DNA from: Candidatus Gastranaerophilales bacterium
GTDB lineage: Bacteria > Cyanobacteriota > Vampirovibrionia > Gastranaerophilales > Gastranaerophilaceae
DNA length: 61,925 nt
Assembly (NCBI GenBank): GCA_944323285.1
Contig: CALURV010000017.1
Location: 1-61,925 of the forward strand
Reading direction: 5' to 3'
Both the position numbers and the translations under genes were made by a program. This document shows, piece by piece, positions 16,466 through 25,885 of this stretch. Each line of letters begins with the position of its first letter. Position 1 is the stretch's first letter. The notes beneath the pieces were generated by a model. The model was not told where the DNA came from. It saw only the letters and a program-made list of their open reading frames with translations, and did not search any database.

Positions 16466-17053
16466 ATGAATACAAATTTTGAATTTTTAAAAAAGATAAA
16501 CACTAACTTATATGAAATTATAGTTGAAGCAGAAAAACTATATAAAGATGAATATTTTGAACAAAGCATAGTTCAAACAAGAAGATTTGCGGAACAAATT
16601 TGTAAAGAAATACTCAAAGAAAATAAACAAGAAGTTAAATCCTTTGATGAAATGCTTACAATACTAAAAGAAAATTCAACGGGAAGTATACAGGAAAAAG
16701 AATTTATAGATGATTTATATTTTTTAAAGAAGAATGGTAATCAATCAGCCCACTCTAATTCAATAAAAAAAGACGGAATAAATGCACTTGAATGTTTAAA
16801 AAGAGCTTTTGAAATAGCCATAAATTATAGTGTATATAATCAAGGTGCATCAGCTAATATATTAAAATTAAATTATGATATTGACACATTAATACTAAAT
16901 AAAAAGTCCAAAAAATCTCTTGTTAACAAATATAAAAAAGAAAAAGAAAAAGAAACAATAAAAATTTCTCTATTCTGGAAATTTGTAATTTTCTTTTCTT
17001 CAATTTCTCTCATACTATTATTATATTTAATAATGATTATTAATTTATTTTAA
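16466..17053 (+). CDS. DUF4145-like protein with C-terminal membrane anchor
   Basis: 195 residues. The first 125 residues (QTRRFAEQICKEIL, then a conserved-looking KKNGNQSAHS) match the pattern of DUF4145 domains, which often occur in defence or nucleic acid-linked proteins but whose role is unsettled. A basic coiled segment (150-167) leads to one transmembrane helix (about 172-194). No clear ribosome site is seen. The 3' end overlaps the opposing radical SAM gene by 9 bases. Confidence 0.55.
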   Translation: MNTNFEFLKKINTNLYEIIVEAEKLYKDEYFEQSIVQTRRFAEQICKEILKENKQEVKSFDEMLTILKENSTGSIQEKEFIDDLYFLKKNGNQSAHSNSIKKDGINALECLKRAFEIAINYSVYNQGASANILKLNYDIDTLILNKKSKKSLVNKYKKEKEKETIKISLFWKFVIFFSSISLILLLYLIMIINLF

Positions 17054-18841
17054 GACATCTCTTATTTTTTCTCTGCCATAAAAAAGAGCATATAGGAAAA
17101 AATACTCATCTGGTGCAAAAAATATATGTTCTTTTAATTGATTTTTTTCTAAATTAGAAGTAGCTAAGTTAAATAGTTCCTTTTTAGTCATACCTTTATT
17201 AGAAATAAATTCACATATTTGTGAAAAAGAATTATTTTTATTTATTTTTACTTCAGAAATTCCAATTTTTTTATATTTTTTAAATACTGGTGCTTTTTTA
17301 TCAAGCCAAAACTCATGAATAAATAATGTATCTATAATATCATTATATTTTTTAGCACATAATAATGTGTTAATTGCTTCTTCTTTTGATTCAGAAGGAT
17401 AACCAATAATTGCATAGATATAAGTATATATACCGGCATTAGCGAAAAAAGAAATTGTATTAAATCTATTTTCAAAATTTATACCTTTATTTAGTATTTT
17501 ATATATTCTTTCAGAAGTTGTTTCAAGTCCTAATTCAACTAATCTAAGTCCTGATTTATATAATTTTTCACAAAGCTCTTTAGTAAAAAATTTATCTTCC
17601 AATCTTGCACAACAAATATATTTTATATCAAGATTTCTTACTATAATTTCATCTGCAATTTTAGATAGATATAAAGGATGAATTGCTTCATCAATAAACT
17701 CAAAAATATTAATATTGTAATGTTTATTAAGAAATTCAATTTCATCAACAACTTTTTTAGGATTTTTTACAGTATATTTTTTAGGTGGATAATGTAATCC
17801 GCAAAAAAAACACTTTCCCCAATAACAACCCTTGGAAGATTGAATAGGCATGATTATATCCGGGGTAAAATATTTATCAAGGACTATACCATCCAAACAC
17901 ATTTTAGATGCATCATTAATATTGTATTTTAAATCTGGTTTTTTGCTTATTATTTTGCCATTTTTTTTGTATATTAACCCATCAATATTTAAATCTTCTT
18001 TTTTTCCAGATAAATAATCAGCAAGCTTAACTAATGAATTTTCACCGGGACCAATAAGAACATAATCATAGAATATATCAAAAGCTTCAGGCATTTTTTT
18101 GATTTCTTCATCTATTCTGGAAATAATATTTCCCCCAATACAAATTTTTACATTAGAAGTTTCCTTTAATATTCCTGCTAATGTTAAAGCAGGAATTATT
18201 TGTGTTTCATTAGGGCAGGAAATACAAACTAAATCATATTCATTAATATTATGCTCTTTTATTTTTTTCTTATAAAAGTTATAGAAAACATTATCTTCAG
18301 CACCTGTTTGTAATTTAATAGAATTATAATTAATTTTATATAAAGGATTTTGATAAACAGAAAAAGAACAAGTTGCAGGGACATATGGAAGCATTGCTAT
18401 TTTAAAAGCTTTATATATTTTTTGAACAACATTATCCATAATGTTAATGTTATAAAAATTATCTTTATTTTTATATTTTTCTATATTTTCATCAATATTA
18501 TTTATAATTTCTATATTTTCTTTTTCATTATTTAATCTTTCAGAAATAATTTTTTGTTTTAAAATATTTTTCTTGAACTCAAAAGAATCTTCTTCATTCA
18601 TTTTCTTTAATAAATCAATTTTATTATTTAATATACAAATATCTTCCTTTGCTTTTTTATATGAATTTTTGAGAAATTGAGAATTTAAAATATAATAAAA
18701 AAATTCAATTGATAAATCTAAAGATTTAACGTTATATCCAGCTGCTTTTAATTGACCAGCTAGAAGTGGGCAAGACAAATAAGGGCTTACAGGACTTGCA
18801 GGAGGAGGGAATATCATCAATATTTTATAGTTCTTTTTCAT
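17045..18841 (-). CDS. Large B12-binding-type radical SAM protein
   Basis: 598 residues. The N-terminus (IFPPPASPVSPYLSCPLLAGQL) and a GGNIISR strand near 237-242 fit a cobalamin-binding Rossmann domain. It is interrupted by a Lys/Asn/Ile-rich insertion (about 60-140) that looks like a coiled coil. The radical SAM cluster motif is C339-x4-C344-x2-C347 in KGCYWGKCFFC, with one residue more than the standard CX3CX2C, as in several B12-dependent and RiPP-type families. ELGLETTSERIYKILNKG follows. The substrate is unknown; no precursor peptide gene was found beside it. Start ATG at 18841. Confidence 0.8.
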   Translation of the reverse strand: MKKNYKILMIFPPPASPVSPYLSCPLLAGQLKAAGYNVKSLDLSIEFFYYILNSQFLKNSYKKAKEDICILNNKIDLLKKMNEEDSFEFKKNILKQKIISERLNNEKENIEIINNIDENIEKYKNKDNFYNINIMDNVVQKIYKAFKIAMLPYVPATCSFSVYQNPLYKINYNSIKLQTGAEDNVFYNFYKKKIKEHNINEYDLVCISCPNETQIIPALTLAGILKETSNVKICIGGNIISRIDEEIKKMPEAFDIFYDYVLIGPGENSLVKLADYLSGKKEDLNIDGLIYKKNGKIISKKPDLKYNINDASKMCLDGIVLDKYFTPDIIMPIQSSKGCYWGKCFFCGLHYPPKKYTVKNPKKVVDEIEFLNKHYNINIFEFIDEAIHPLYLSKIADEIIVRNLDIKYICCARLEDKFFTKELCEKLYKSGLRLVELGLETTSERIYKILNKGINFENRFNTISFFANAGIYTYIYAIIGYPSESKEEAINTLLCAKKYNDIIDTLFIHEFWLDKKAPVFKKYKKIGISEVKINKNNSFSQICEFISNKGMTKKELFNLATSNLEKNQLKEHIFFAPDEYFFLYALFYGREKIRDVLK

Positions 18842-18899
18842 TTTCCATTCGATAATAGCATAAATGCGGATATATGACTATATTCGCATTTACTAATTA

Positions 18900-19316
18900 T
18901 TAATCATTCTTATCTGCTTCATCATAATCATCAGAATCAGTTTTAACAATATCAAAATCAAATTTTTTCCATTCTTTAAAACCACCTCTTAAAACAACAG
19001 CAGGAAAATGTTTTTCAATTAATTTTAAAGCTGTATTATAAGCCCTTGGACAAGAATCAGAATAAGAATAAACAATTGTTACTTTACTTTTATCAATAAC
19101 GTCAAAATTTTCATCTTTATATGGTATATGAATAGCATAAGGAATATGTCCATCTATATAATTATTATAATCTCTTACATCAACCAAATTAATCGAATTA
19201 ATTCTGTTATGTATAATATCATCAAGAGAGAAAGGTCCTACTGTAAATGAAACAATATCTTCAAAGAACTTTTTTGCTCTGGATAAATCTTTTGTTATGT
19301 CATTATGTGAAAACAT
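18900..19316 (-). CDS. Rhodanese-like domain protein lacking the usual active-site Cys
   Basis: 138 residues. VDVRDYNNYIDGHIPYAIHIP is the hallmark start of a rhodanese fold, and VLRGGFKEWKK the end. The active-site position (normally YC) is Ser in VYSYSDSCPRA, with a cysteine five residues on. It may be inactive as a sulfurtransferase or use the shifted Cys. The ATG at 19316 has AAAGG 7 bases upstream, better than an in-frame ATG 15 bases further out. It is divergent from the pyr operon. Confidence 0.8.
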   Translation of the reverse strand: MFSHNDITKDLSRAKKFFEDIVSFTVGPFSLDDIIHNRINSINLVDVRDYNNYIDGHIPYAIHIPYKDENFDVIDKSKVTIVYSYSDSCPRAYNTALKLIEKHFPAVVLRGGFKEWKKFDFDIVKTDSDDYDEADKND

Positions 19317-19442
19317 ATAAAATCCTTTCATATAAAATATTACAAAAGTAATTTATTACAAATATAAATTAGTCAAATTACCTACAAGGATAGAACTTAA
19401 GGATTATTAATTTTTTTATTGTAAATATGTTATTTATTTTAA

Positions 19443-19471
19443 TTGACTTTAAATTTGATTGGTTTCATAAT
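19443..19471 (+). promoter_or_regulatory. Promoter of the pyrimidine operon
   Basis: TTGACT at 19443-19448 and CATAAT at 19466-19471 with a 17-base spacer. It lies about 120 bases upstream of pyrK, leaving a leader with a short peptide and a terminator. Confidence 0.65.
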
Positions 19472-19493
19472 ACATAGAAATAAGGTAAAAGTC

Positions 19494-19532
19494 ATGAAAC
19501 ATTATTTAATTAGAATTGAATATATATTATAG
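19494..19532 (+). CDS. Putative pyr leader peptide (12 codons)
   Basis: ATG at 19494 with an AAGG 8 bases upstream opens a 12-residue reading frame (MKHYLIRIEYIL) ending in TAG at 19532, one base before the attenuator stem. The transcript across it is rich in U. In enterobacterial pyrBI and pyrE, coupled translation of such a U-rich leader prevents termination when UTP is low. Function here is inferred from this layout only. Confidence 0.55.
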   Translation: MKHYLIRIEYIL

Positions 19533-19564
19533 AAAAGAAAAACTTTCCGTTTTTCTTTTTTTTT
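19533..19564 (+). terminator. Attenuator terminator in the pyr leader
   Basis: AAAAGAAAAAC (19533-19543) pairs with GTTTTTCTTTT (19549-19559) around a TTTCC loop, followed by Ts to 19564. It lies between the operon promoter and pyrK, so it can only work as an attenuator of the downstream genes. Confidence 0.75.
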
Positions 19565-19590
19565 GAGAATTTAACAAAAAAGAGATAGAA

Positions 19591-20352
19591 ATGATAAAAG
19601 AAGAAGAGAAAAAAATTTATAAAGCAAAAATAGTAAAGAGGGAACAAGTAAGTGAAAGTTCTTTCTTTGTAGAAATAGAATGTGATAAACCTGTTGAAGT
19701 AAAAGCAGGTCAATTTATATCAATATATTGTGAAGGATTAACTCTAAGAAGACCATTCAGCGTATTTTCAAATAATAATGGAAGAATTGGTATTCTGATA
19801 AAAGAAAGAGGAAAAGGCACCAAATTTATAAAATCGTTAAAAGAGAATGAGGCAGTTGATATAATAGGACCTTTAGGAAATCATTTTAATATAGAGAATA
19901 AGAAATCATTATTAGTAGGGGCAGGTATCGGAGTTGCTCCTATTTCATATTTAAAGACAAAATTAGATGAAAAAAATATAGAAAATCTATTTTTAGCAGG
20001 ATTTTTAAATAAAGAAGAAATACCCCAAAATATAAAAAGTGATTTTATATGTACAGATGATGGTTCTTTTGGAGAGAAGGGAAGTGTTTTAAATTATATA
20101 GGAGTCATAATTAATGAATATAGACCTGAAGTTATATATGCCTGCGGGCCTTATATTGTTTTAAAGTTAATAGCAGAACTTGGAGAAAGATACGGTATTG
20201 AGACCCAAGTAGCAATGGAAAAAGTTATGGCATGCGGAATTGGAGTATGCCGAGGCTGCGTTATAGACATAAAAAAAGACGGAAAAGTTATAAATGCAAC
20301 TGTATGTAAAGACGGTCCGGTTTTCAAAGGAAGTGAGGTTGTATGGCAATAA
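19591..20352 (+). CDS. pyrK: Dihydroorotate dehydrogenase electron transfer subunit
   Basis: Iron-sulfur flavoprotein that passes electrons from class 1B dihydroorotate dehydrogenase to NAD. 253 residues: the FAD-binding barrel contains RRPFSVF, the NAD domain starts at GAGIGVAPISYL, and the C-terminal [2Fe-2S] motif has Cys residues in ACGIGVCRGCV and TVCKDG. First gene of the operon. It overlaps pyrD by 10 bases, as expected for two subunits of one complex. Confidence 0.95.
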   Translation: MIKEEEKKIYKAKIVKREQVSESSFFVEIECDKPVEVKAGQFISIYCEGLTLRRPFSVFSNNNGRIGILIKERGKGTKFIKSLKENEAVDIIGPLGNHFNIENKKSLLVGAGIGVAPISYLKTKLDEKNIENLFLAGFLNKEEIPQNIKSDFICTDDGSFGEKGSVLNYIGVIINEYRPEVIYACGPYIVLKLIAELGERYGIETQVAMEKVMACGIGVCRGCVIDIKKDGKVINATVCKDGPVFKGSEVVWQ

Positions 20353-21269
20353 TGGGAAATACACTAAAAACCTCATTAAATAATTTGGTATTAAAAAATC
20401 CGATACTAACAGCATCAGGTACATTCGGTTACACTAATGAATTTGATGAATTTATTAATGTATCAAAGCTTGGTGCGGTTATAACAAAAGCAATTTCCCT
20501 ATATCCAAGAGCCGGAAATAAAAACATAAGAATTACAGAAACAAAAGCTGGGATGATAAATTCAATAGGGCTTGAGAACATAGGCATAAAAAGATTTATT
20601 GATGAAAAAATTCCAATTTTAAAAGCAAAAAGTATTGACTACATTATGAATATTGCAGGTTCAACAATAGATGAATACATTGAACTCGGCAAAATATGTC
20701 AAGAAAATTCAATAAAAGCAATAGAAGTAAACGTATCATGCCCAAATGTGAAACAGGGCTGCTTAGAATTTGGAATAGATGAAAATTCTTTATATGAACT
20801 TATAAAAGCGATAAGAGAAGAATATAAAGGATACTTAATAGTAAAATTAACTCCAAACGTAACAAGAATAGAAAATTTAGGACTTGCCGTAGAAAAAGCA
20901 GGCGCTGATGCTATCAGTGCAATAAATACCCTAAAAGGGATGTCTATAAAAATAAATAATCAACAAGGTAAAGTAACAAAAACAATTATACAAGGGGGAT
21001 ATTCCGGTATAGGAATAAAACCGGTTGCAATAAGCTGTATATATAGATTATCTCAAGTTGTAGATATCCCAATAATAGGAATTGGCGGAATAGAAACATT
21101 AGATGATATTTTAGAATTTTTCGCGGCAGGAGCAGAAGCTGTTGAAATAGGTACTGCTAATTTTACCCATCCTGAAATATCAGAAAAATTAGTAGATGAA
21201 CTTGAAGAATACATAATAAAAAACGGATATAAGAATTTAGATAAATTAAAAGAAGAATTGAGGAAATAA
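20343..21269 (+). CDS. pyrD: Dihydroorotate dehydrogenase, class 1B catalytic subunit
   Basis: FMN enzyme oxidising dihydroorotate to orotate in the cytoplasm. 308 residues. Seen: NPILTASGTFGY at the N-terminus, NVSCPNVKQG with the class 1B active-site Cys region, VKLTPNV, and the FMN phosphate site GIGGIETLDD. The ATG at 20343 lies in the end of pyrK with GAGG upstream. The class 1B type fits an anaerobe, since electrons go to NAD through PyrK rather than to quinone. Confidence 0.95.
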   Translation: MAIMGNTLKTSLNNLVLKNPILTASGTFGYTNEFDEFINVSKLGAVITKAISLYPRAGNKNIRITETKAGMINSIGLENIGIKRFIDEKIPILKAKSIDYIMNIAGSTIDEYIELGKICQENSIKAIEVNVSCPNVKQGCLEFGIDENSLYELIKAIREEYKGYLIVKLTPNVTRIENLGLAVEKAGADAISAINTLKGMSIKINNQQGKVTKTIIQGGYSGIGIKPVAISCIYRLSQVVDIPIIGIGGIETLDDILEFFAAGAEAVEIGTANFTHPEISEKLVDELEEYIIKNGYKNLDKLKEELRK

Positions 21270-21270
21270 A

Positions 21271-21846
21271 ATGGCAAATGAAGTTTTAGAATTACTGGAG
21301 AAAGCTCAAGGAATATTACACGGACACTTCTGTTTAACATCAGGACTTCATTCAGATATATATTTTCAATGTGCAAAATTATATCAATATCCTGATATAA
21401 CAGAGAAAATCGGTAAAATGTTAGCAGAAAAATTATCTGAAATAGAATTTGACACAATTGTTGCTCCTGCAATAGGCGCAGTAATTATAGGATATGAAAC
21501 AGCAAAAAATGCGAAAAAGCGTAATCTTTTCGTAGAAAGAAAAGACGGAACTATGCAATTAAGGAGAGGTTATACTCTAAAAAAGGGTGAAAAAGTTGTA
21601 ATAATAGAAGATGTAATTACAACAGCAAGAACAATAAAAGAGACAATGGAAGCTATAAAAGAATTTGAACCGGAAGTAGTTGCAGTAGGTTGTATAGTAG
21701 ACAGAACAAAAGGTAAGACAGAATATAATATTAAATCACTAATTCAAATTGACCCTGTTGTATATGACCCTAATGATTGTCCTTTATGTAAAGAAGGTAT
21801 TCCTTTAGTAAAACCGGGAAGCAGAGAAGAAAAGGCAAAAGCATAA
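21271..21846 (+). CDS. pyrE: Orotate phosphoribosyltransferase
   Basis: Converts orotate and PRPP to orotidine monophosphate. 191 residues. The PRPP-binding loop VVIIEDVITTARTIKE is clear, and GHFCLTSGLHSDIYFQ matches the N-terminal substrate region of this family. It starts one base after the pyrD stop and overlaps pyrB by one base (TAATG), so expression is coupled. Confidence 0.95.
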   Translation: MANEVLELLEKAQGILHGHFCLTSGLHSDIYFQCAKLYQYPDITEKIGKMLAEKLSEIEFDTIVAPAIGAVIIGYETAKNAKKRNLFVERKDGTMQLRRGYTLKKGEKVVIIEDVITTARTIKETMEAIKEFEPEVVAVGCIVDRTKGKTEYNIKSLIQIDPVVYDPNDCPLCKEGIPLVKPGSREEKAKA

Positions 21847-22763
21847 TGAATCATTTAATTGATATAAAAAGCATATCAAAAGAAGAAATAATAAACATAA
21901 TAAATCTTGCAAAAGAATTTAAAAACGGCAAAAAAGAATCTGATGTAAAAGCAAAGACATTAGCATTGATGTTTTATGAAAATTCAACAAGAACAAGATG
22001 CAGTTTTGAAATTGCAGGACAAAAGCTGGGGATGAATATAATAAACTTTGATGCAAATCATTCCTCATTATCAAAGGGAGAGAGCCTAAAAGATACAATA
22101 GAAAATTTATATTTTTTAGGAGTAAATGCAGTTGTAATAAGACACAGTCTGTCAGGCATAATAAATAATGTAATGAGTCAAGTAAAATATCCGATAAAAT
22201 TTATAAACGGAGGCGATGGAACTCATGCACATCCAACCCAAGCTTTATTAGACTATTACACAATGCTCGAAAAAATAGGGAGCGTAGAAAATAAAAAGAT
22301 TACAATTATAGGAGATGTTTCTCATAGCAGAGTTGCAAAATCAAATATCAATCTGCTAACAAAATTCGGAGCAAAAATACACTTATGTGCTCCAACATAT
22401 TTACAATTTGAGAATTTCGAAGCCTTTAATGTTACCTATCATAATGATGTTAAATCTGCAATAACAGATGCAAACGTAGTTATGGTTTTAAGAGTGCAAA
22501 ATGAAAGACACGATAAAGAAGGTTATCCTGATTCATCTGAATATAAAAGATTATATGAGATTGACTCTAAACTTTTAAAAGAATATGGGGCAAAAGATGT
22601 AATATTAATGCACCCCGGACCTGCAAACAGAAACATAGAAGTTTCATCAGAACTGTTAGATAATAACGTAGGTAAAACAATACTTGAACAAGCCCAAAAC
22701 GGAGTTTATGTAAGAATGGCTGTTTTAAATACATTACTAAAAGGAGATTCAAATGCTTCTTAA
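21846..22763 (+). CDS. pyrB: Aspartate carbamoyltransferase catalytic subunit
   Basis: Condenses carbamoyl phosphate with aspartate. 305 residues, normal length. STRTR in YENSTRTRCSFE binds carbamoyl phosphate; HPTQALLDYYT and HPGPANRN are also diagnostic. No regulatory subunit PyrI is in the operon, so it is probably the unregulated trimeric form. The ATG overlaps the pyrE stop, and its 3' end overlaps pyrC by 11 bases. Confidence 0.96.
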   Translation: MNHLIDIKSISKEEIINIINLAKEFKNGKKESDVKAKTLALMFYENSTRTRCSFEIAGQKLGMNIINFDANHSSLSKGESLKDTIENLYFLGVNAVVIRHSLSGIINNVMSQVKYPIKFINGGDGTHAHPTQALLDYYTMLEKIGSVENKKITIIGDVSHSRVAKSNINLLTKFGAKIHLCAPTYLQFENFEAFNVTYHNDVKSAITDANVVMVLRVQNERHDKEGYPDSSEYKRLYEIDSKLLKEYGAKDVILMHPGPANRNIEVSSELLDNNVGKTILEQAQNGVYVRMAVLNTLLKGDSNAS

Positions 22764-24027
22764 AAACGGTAAAATTATAAATCCTCAAAATAATTTTGAA
22801 GATATTTCAGATATAAGAATAGAAAATAAAAATATAATTGAAATAGAGAAAAATTTATTACCAAAAGAAAATGAAGAATTAATAGATTTAACCGGCAAAA
22901 TTATAGTTCCGGGATTAATAGATATACATTGCCATTTAAGAGAACCGGGGTTCAATTCAAAAGAAACAATAAAAACAGGAATAGAATCAGCAATAAATGG
23001 CGGGTATACAGCCATTTGTCCTATGGCAAATACCAATCCGCAAACAGATAACGCTGCGACTTTAAGTTATATAAAACAAAAAGCAAAAGAAGTAAGTGAA
23101 ATAGGCTTTTATCCGATATGCGCAGTAACCAAAGGACTTTCAGGTGAAAAAATAGTTAATGTATCAGAACTTATAGCAAATGGAGCCATTGCATTTTCAG
23201 ATGACGGTAAACCTGTTGAAAATATGCATTTACTAAGAGAAGCTTTAAAATACATAAATTCTCATAATTCAATTATAATATCGCATTCAGAAGATTCCTC
23301 TTTAGCAAATGGAGGTGTAATAAATGAAGGGAAAATATCAACCCAGCTGGGATTAAAAGGAATACCTTCAATAACAGAATCACTTGCAATAGCAAGAGAA
23401 CTTGAAGTAGTAAGAAACATAAACGGAAGATATCATTTTGCCCATGTTTCAACAAAGCGCTCAGTCGAATTAATAAGACAAGCAAAAAAAGAAGGGCTAA
23501 AAGTAACAGCAGAAACAGCACCTCACTATTTTAGCCTGAGCGAAGAAGATATAACAAACTATGAAGCAAAATATAAAGTAAATCCGCCTCTAAGAACAAA
23601 AAAGGATGTAGAAGCAATAATAGAAGGTCTACAAGACGGGACAATAGATGTTATAGCAACAGACCACGCTCCTCATACAGTGCATGAAAAACAACTTCCG
23701 ATACAAAATGCCCCAATGGGAATAGCCGGTTTTGAAACGGCACTGGGAATAACTTTAACTTATCTTGTACATAACAATAATCTCTCATTAATAGAAGCTA
23801 TAAAGAAACTAACATATAATCCTGCATCTATTTTGAATATAGAAAATCAAGGAAATATAGCTATAGGAAAAGAAGCTAATTTAACAGTTATAGACTTAAA
23901 TGAAAAATGGATAGTTAATGCATCTCAATTTAAATCTAAATGCAGAATATCACCTTTCGACGGTTTCAAATTGAAGGGAAAAGCAAAATTAACAATAATA
24001 AAAGGTAAAATATATAATATAGGATAA
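22753..24027 (+). CDS. pyrC: Dihydroorotase
   Basis: Zinc amidohydrolase closing carbamoyl aspartate to dihydroorotate. 424 residues, a long class I type. The metal ligands are visible in DIHCHLREPG, HFAHVST and the catalytic ATDHAPHT; GFETALGI is typical. AAGGAG precedes the ATG inside the end of pyrB. Five bases separate it from the next gene. Confidence 0.95.
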   Translation: MLLKNGKIINPQNNFEDISDIRIENKNIIEIEKNLLPKENEELIDLTGKIIVPGLIDIHCHLREPGFNSKETIKTGIESAINGGYTAICPMANTNPQTDNAATLSYIKQKAKEVSEIGFYPICAVTKGLSGEKIVNVSELIANGAIAFSDDGKPVENMHLLREALKYINSHNSIIISHSEDSSLANGGVINEGKISTQLGLKGIPSITESLAIARELEVVRNINGRYHFAHVSTKRSVELIRQAKKEGLKVTAETAPHYFSLSEEDITNYEAKYKVNPPLRTKKDVEAIIEGLQDGTIDVIATDHAPHTVHEKQLPIQNAPMGIAGFETALGITLTYLVHNNNLSLIEAIKKLTYNPASILNIENQGNIAIGKEANLTVIDLNEKWIVNASQFKSKCRISPFDGFKLKGKAKLTIIKGKIYNIG

Positions 24028-24032
24028 AGAAA

Positions 24033-25868
24033 ATGCAAATAAGACCGGAAATTAAAGAAAAAATAGTTCTAGCGTTAGATGTAGATGACGTAGAACAAGC
24101 AAAGAAAACAATAAATGAGTTAAAAGATTATGTAGGAACATTTAAAGTGGGACTACAATTATTTACAGGCAACGGACTTGAAATATTTAAGTTTATGCAG
24201 GAGCAAAATATAAAATTTTTCTTTGATGTAAAACTGCACGATATACCGAACACCGTAGCAAAAGCATCTGAAAACATAATAAAAAACGGAGCATCATTTT
24301 TTAATGTACACGCCGGCGGCGGCGAAGAAATGATGAGAAAATCACAAGAAGCTGCAAGAAAAACAGCAAAAGAAATTGGAAGAGAAAATCCTACAATTTT
24401 AGGTGTAACACTTTTAACAAGTATAAGTGAAGAATGTTTAAAAAATGAATTAAAAATTTCATACAAGCCTGATGAATATGCAATAAACTTAGCAATTTTA
24501 GCGAAAAAAGCAGGTTTAGACGGAGTTGTAGCAAGTGTTTGGGAAGCAAAGAAAATAAAACAAGCCTGCGGAAAAGATTTTAAAGTGCTTTGTCCGGGGA
24601 TTAGACCTGAGTGGTCAAATAAAGATGATCAAAAAAGATTAGCAACCCCAAGTGTTGCAATAAAAGAAGGTGCTGATTATCTTGTAATAGGAAGAGCAGT
24701 TACGAGTGCCGAAGATAAAATAAAAGCTATTCAAATGATATATGAAGAAATAGAAAATGCTCTATTAACCCAAAACAAATCTTATGCAAGTTCAAAAGGG
24801 AAATTAATACTTGAGAACGGAATGATTTTTGAAGGTGAATCAATAGGAGCAGAAGGAACATCATATGGAGAAATTGTATTCAATACTTCAATGGTAGGTT
24901 ATCAAGAAATTTTAACAGATCCTTCTTATGCAGGACAAACAATAGTTATGACATATCCTGAGATAGGTAATTACGGAATAAACAAAGATGATTTTGAAAG
25001 CGGCAAGATTCATGCTAAAGGATTTATAGTAAAAAATATGTGTGAACATGAATCACACTATAAAAGTTATATATCTCTTCCTGAATATCTTAAACAAAAT
25101 AATATTATTGGTTTAAAAGGAATAGATACAAGATATTTAACCCAAATAATAAGAAATTATGGAGCAATGAATTGTGCAATAACAACAGGAGATATTACTC
25201 CGGAAATAAAAGCAAAAGTAAAAGAATATAGAATAAGTAAAGATATAACACTTGATGTAACAACATATAAAACAGAAAGATTCCCGTCGAGTGGAGTAAA
25301 ACTTGCCATAATAGATATGGGGATAAAGAAAAGCATATTGGATAATTTTAAAAATCTAAATTGCGATATAACAGTATATCCTGCAGATGTAACAGCAGAA
25401 GAGATTTTGCAAGAGAATTATGAAGCAGTTGTAATATCAAATGGACCAGGTAATCCTGAAGATGCAGTTCAAACAATTGAAACCGCAAAGAAATTACTGG
25501 GTAAAATCAGATTATTTGGAATTTGTCTTGGGCATCAAATATTATCAATAGCACTCGGAGCAAAAACCTTCAAACTAAAATACGGACATAGAGGTGGTAA
25601 TCACCCGATAATAGATACAAATAGCGGAGAAATTTTTGTTACATCTCAAAACCATAGTTATGCTGTTGATAATAATTCTATTCCATCTAACATTAAAACA
25701 ACATATATAAACTTAAATGATAATACAATCGAGGGAATAGAGTGTGAAGAATATAAAATAAAAACAGTACAATTCCACCCTGAATTAACAGCAGGACCTT
25801 ATGATTCCAATAAAATAATAACAAAATGGATAAAAGAAGTTGAAGAAGCAAAAAAAGTTACTGTATAA
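24033..25868 (+). CDS. pyrF-carA: Orotidine 5'-phosphate decarboxylase - carbamoyl phosphate synthase small subunit fusion
   Basis: The last and first enzymes of UMP synthesis joined in one 611-residue chain. Residues 1-243 are OMP decarboxylase of the longer type, with the catalytic DVKLHD (Asp65, Lys67, Asp70) and the phosphate site VIGRAVT. A short linker (about 244-254) leads to CarA (255-611): an N-terminal domain with MVGYQEILTDPSYAGQ, then a class I glutamine amidotransferase with nucleophile Cys498 in GICLGHQ and His582/Glu584 in FHPE. Both halves look complete. carB follows after 17 bases. The reading frame is open throughout with no internal ribosome site noticed at the junction. 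This fusion is unusual to my knowledge. Confidence 0.95.
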   Translation: MQIRPEIKEKIVLALDVDDVEQAKKTINELKDYVGTFKVGLQLFTGNGLEIFKFMQEQNIKFFFDVKLHDIPNTVAKASENIIKNGASFFNVHAGGGEEMMRKSQEAARKTAKEIGRENPTILGVTLLTSISEECLKNELKISYKPDEYAINLAILAKKAGLDGVVASVWEAKKIKQACGKDFKVLCPGIRPEWSNKDDQKRLATPSVAIKEGADYLVIGRAVTSAEDKIKAIQMIYEEIENALLTQNKSYASSKGKLILENGMIFEGESIGAEGTSYGEIVFNTSMVGYQEILTDPSYAGQTIVMTYPEIGNYGINKDDFESGKIHAKGFIVKNMCEHESHYKSYISLPEYLKQNNIIGLKGIDTRYLTQIIRNYGAMNCAITTGDITPEIKAKVKEYRISKDITLDVTTYKTERFPSSGVKLAIIDMGIKKSILDNFKNLNCDITVYPADVTAEEILQENYEAVVISNGPGNPEDAVQTIETAKKLLGKIRLFGICLGHQILSIALGAKTFKLKYGHRGGNHPIIDTNSGEIFVTSQNHSYAVDNNSIPSNIKTTYINLNDNTIEGIECEEYKIKTVQFHPELTAGPYDSNKIITKWIKEVEEAKKVTV

Positions 25869-25885
25869 AAAGAAAGAGATAAATT

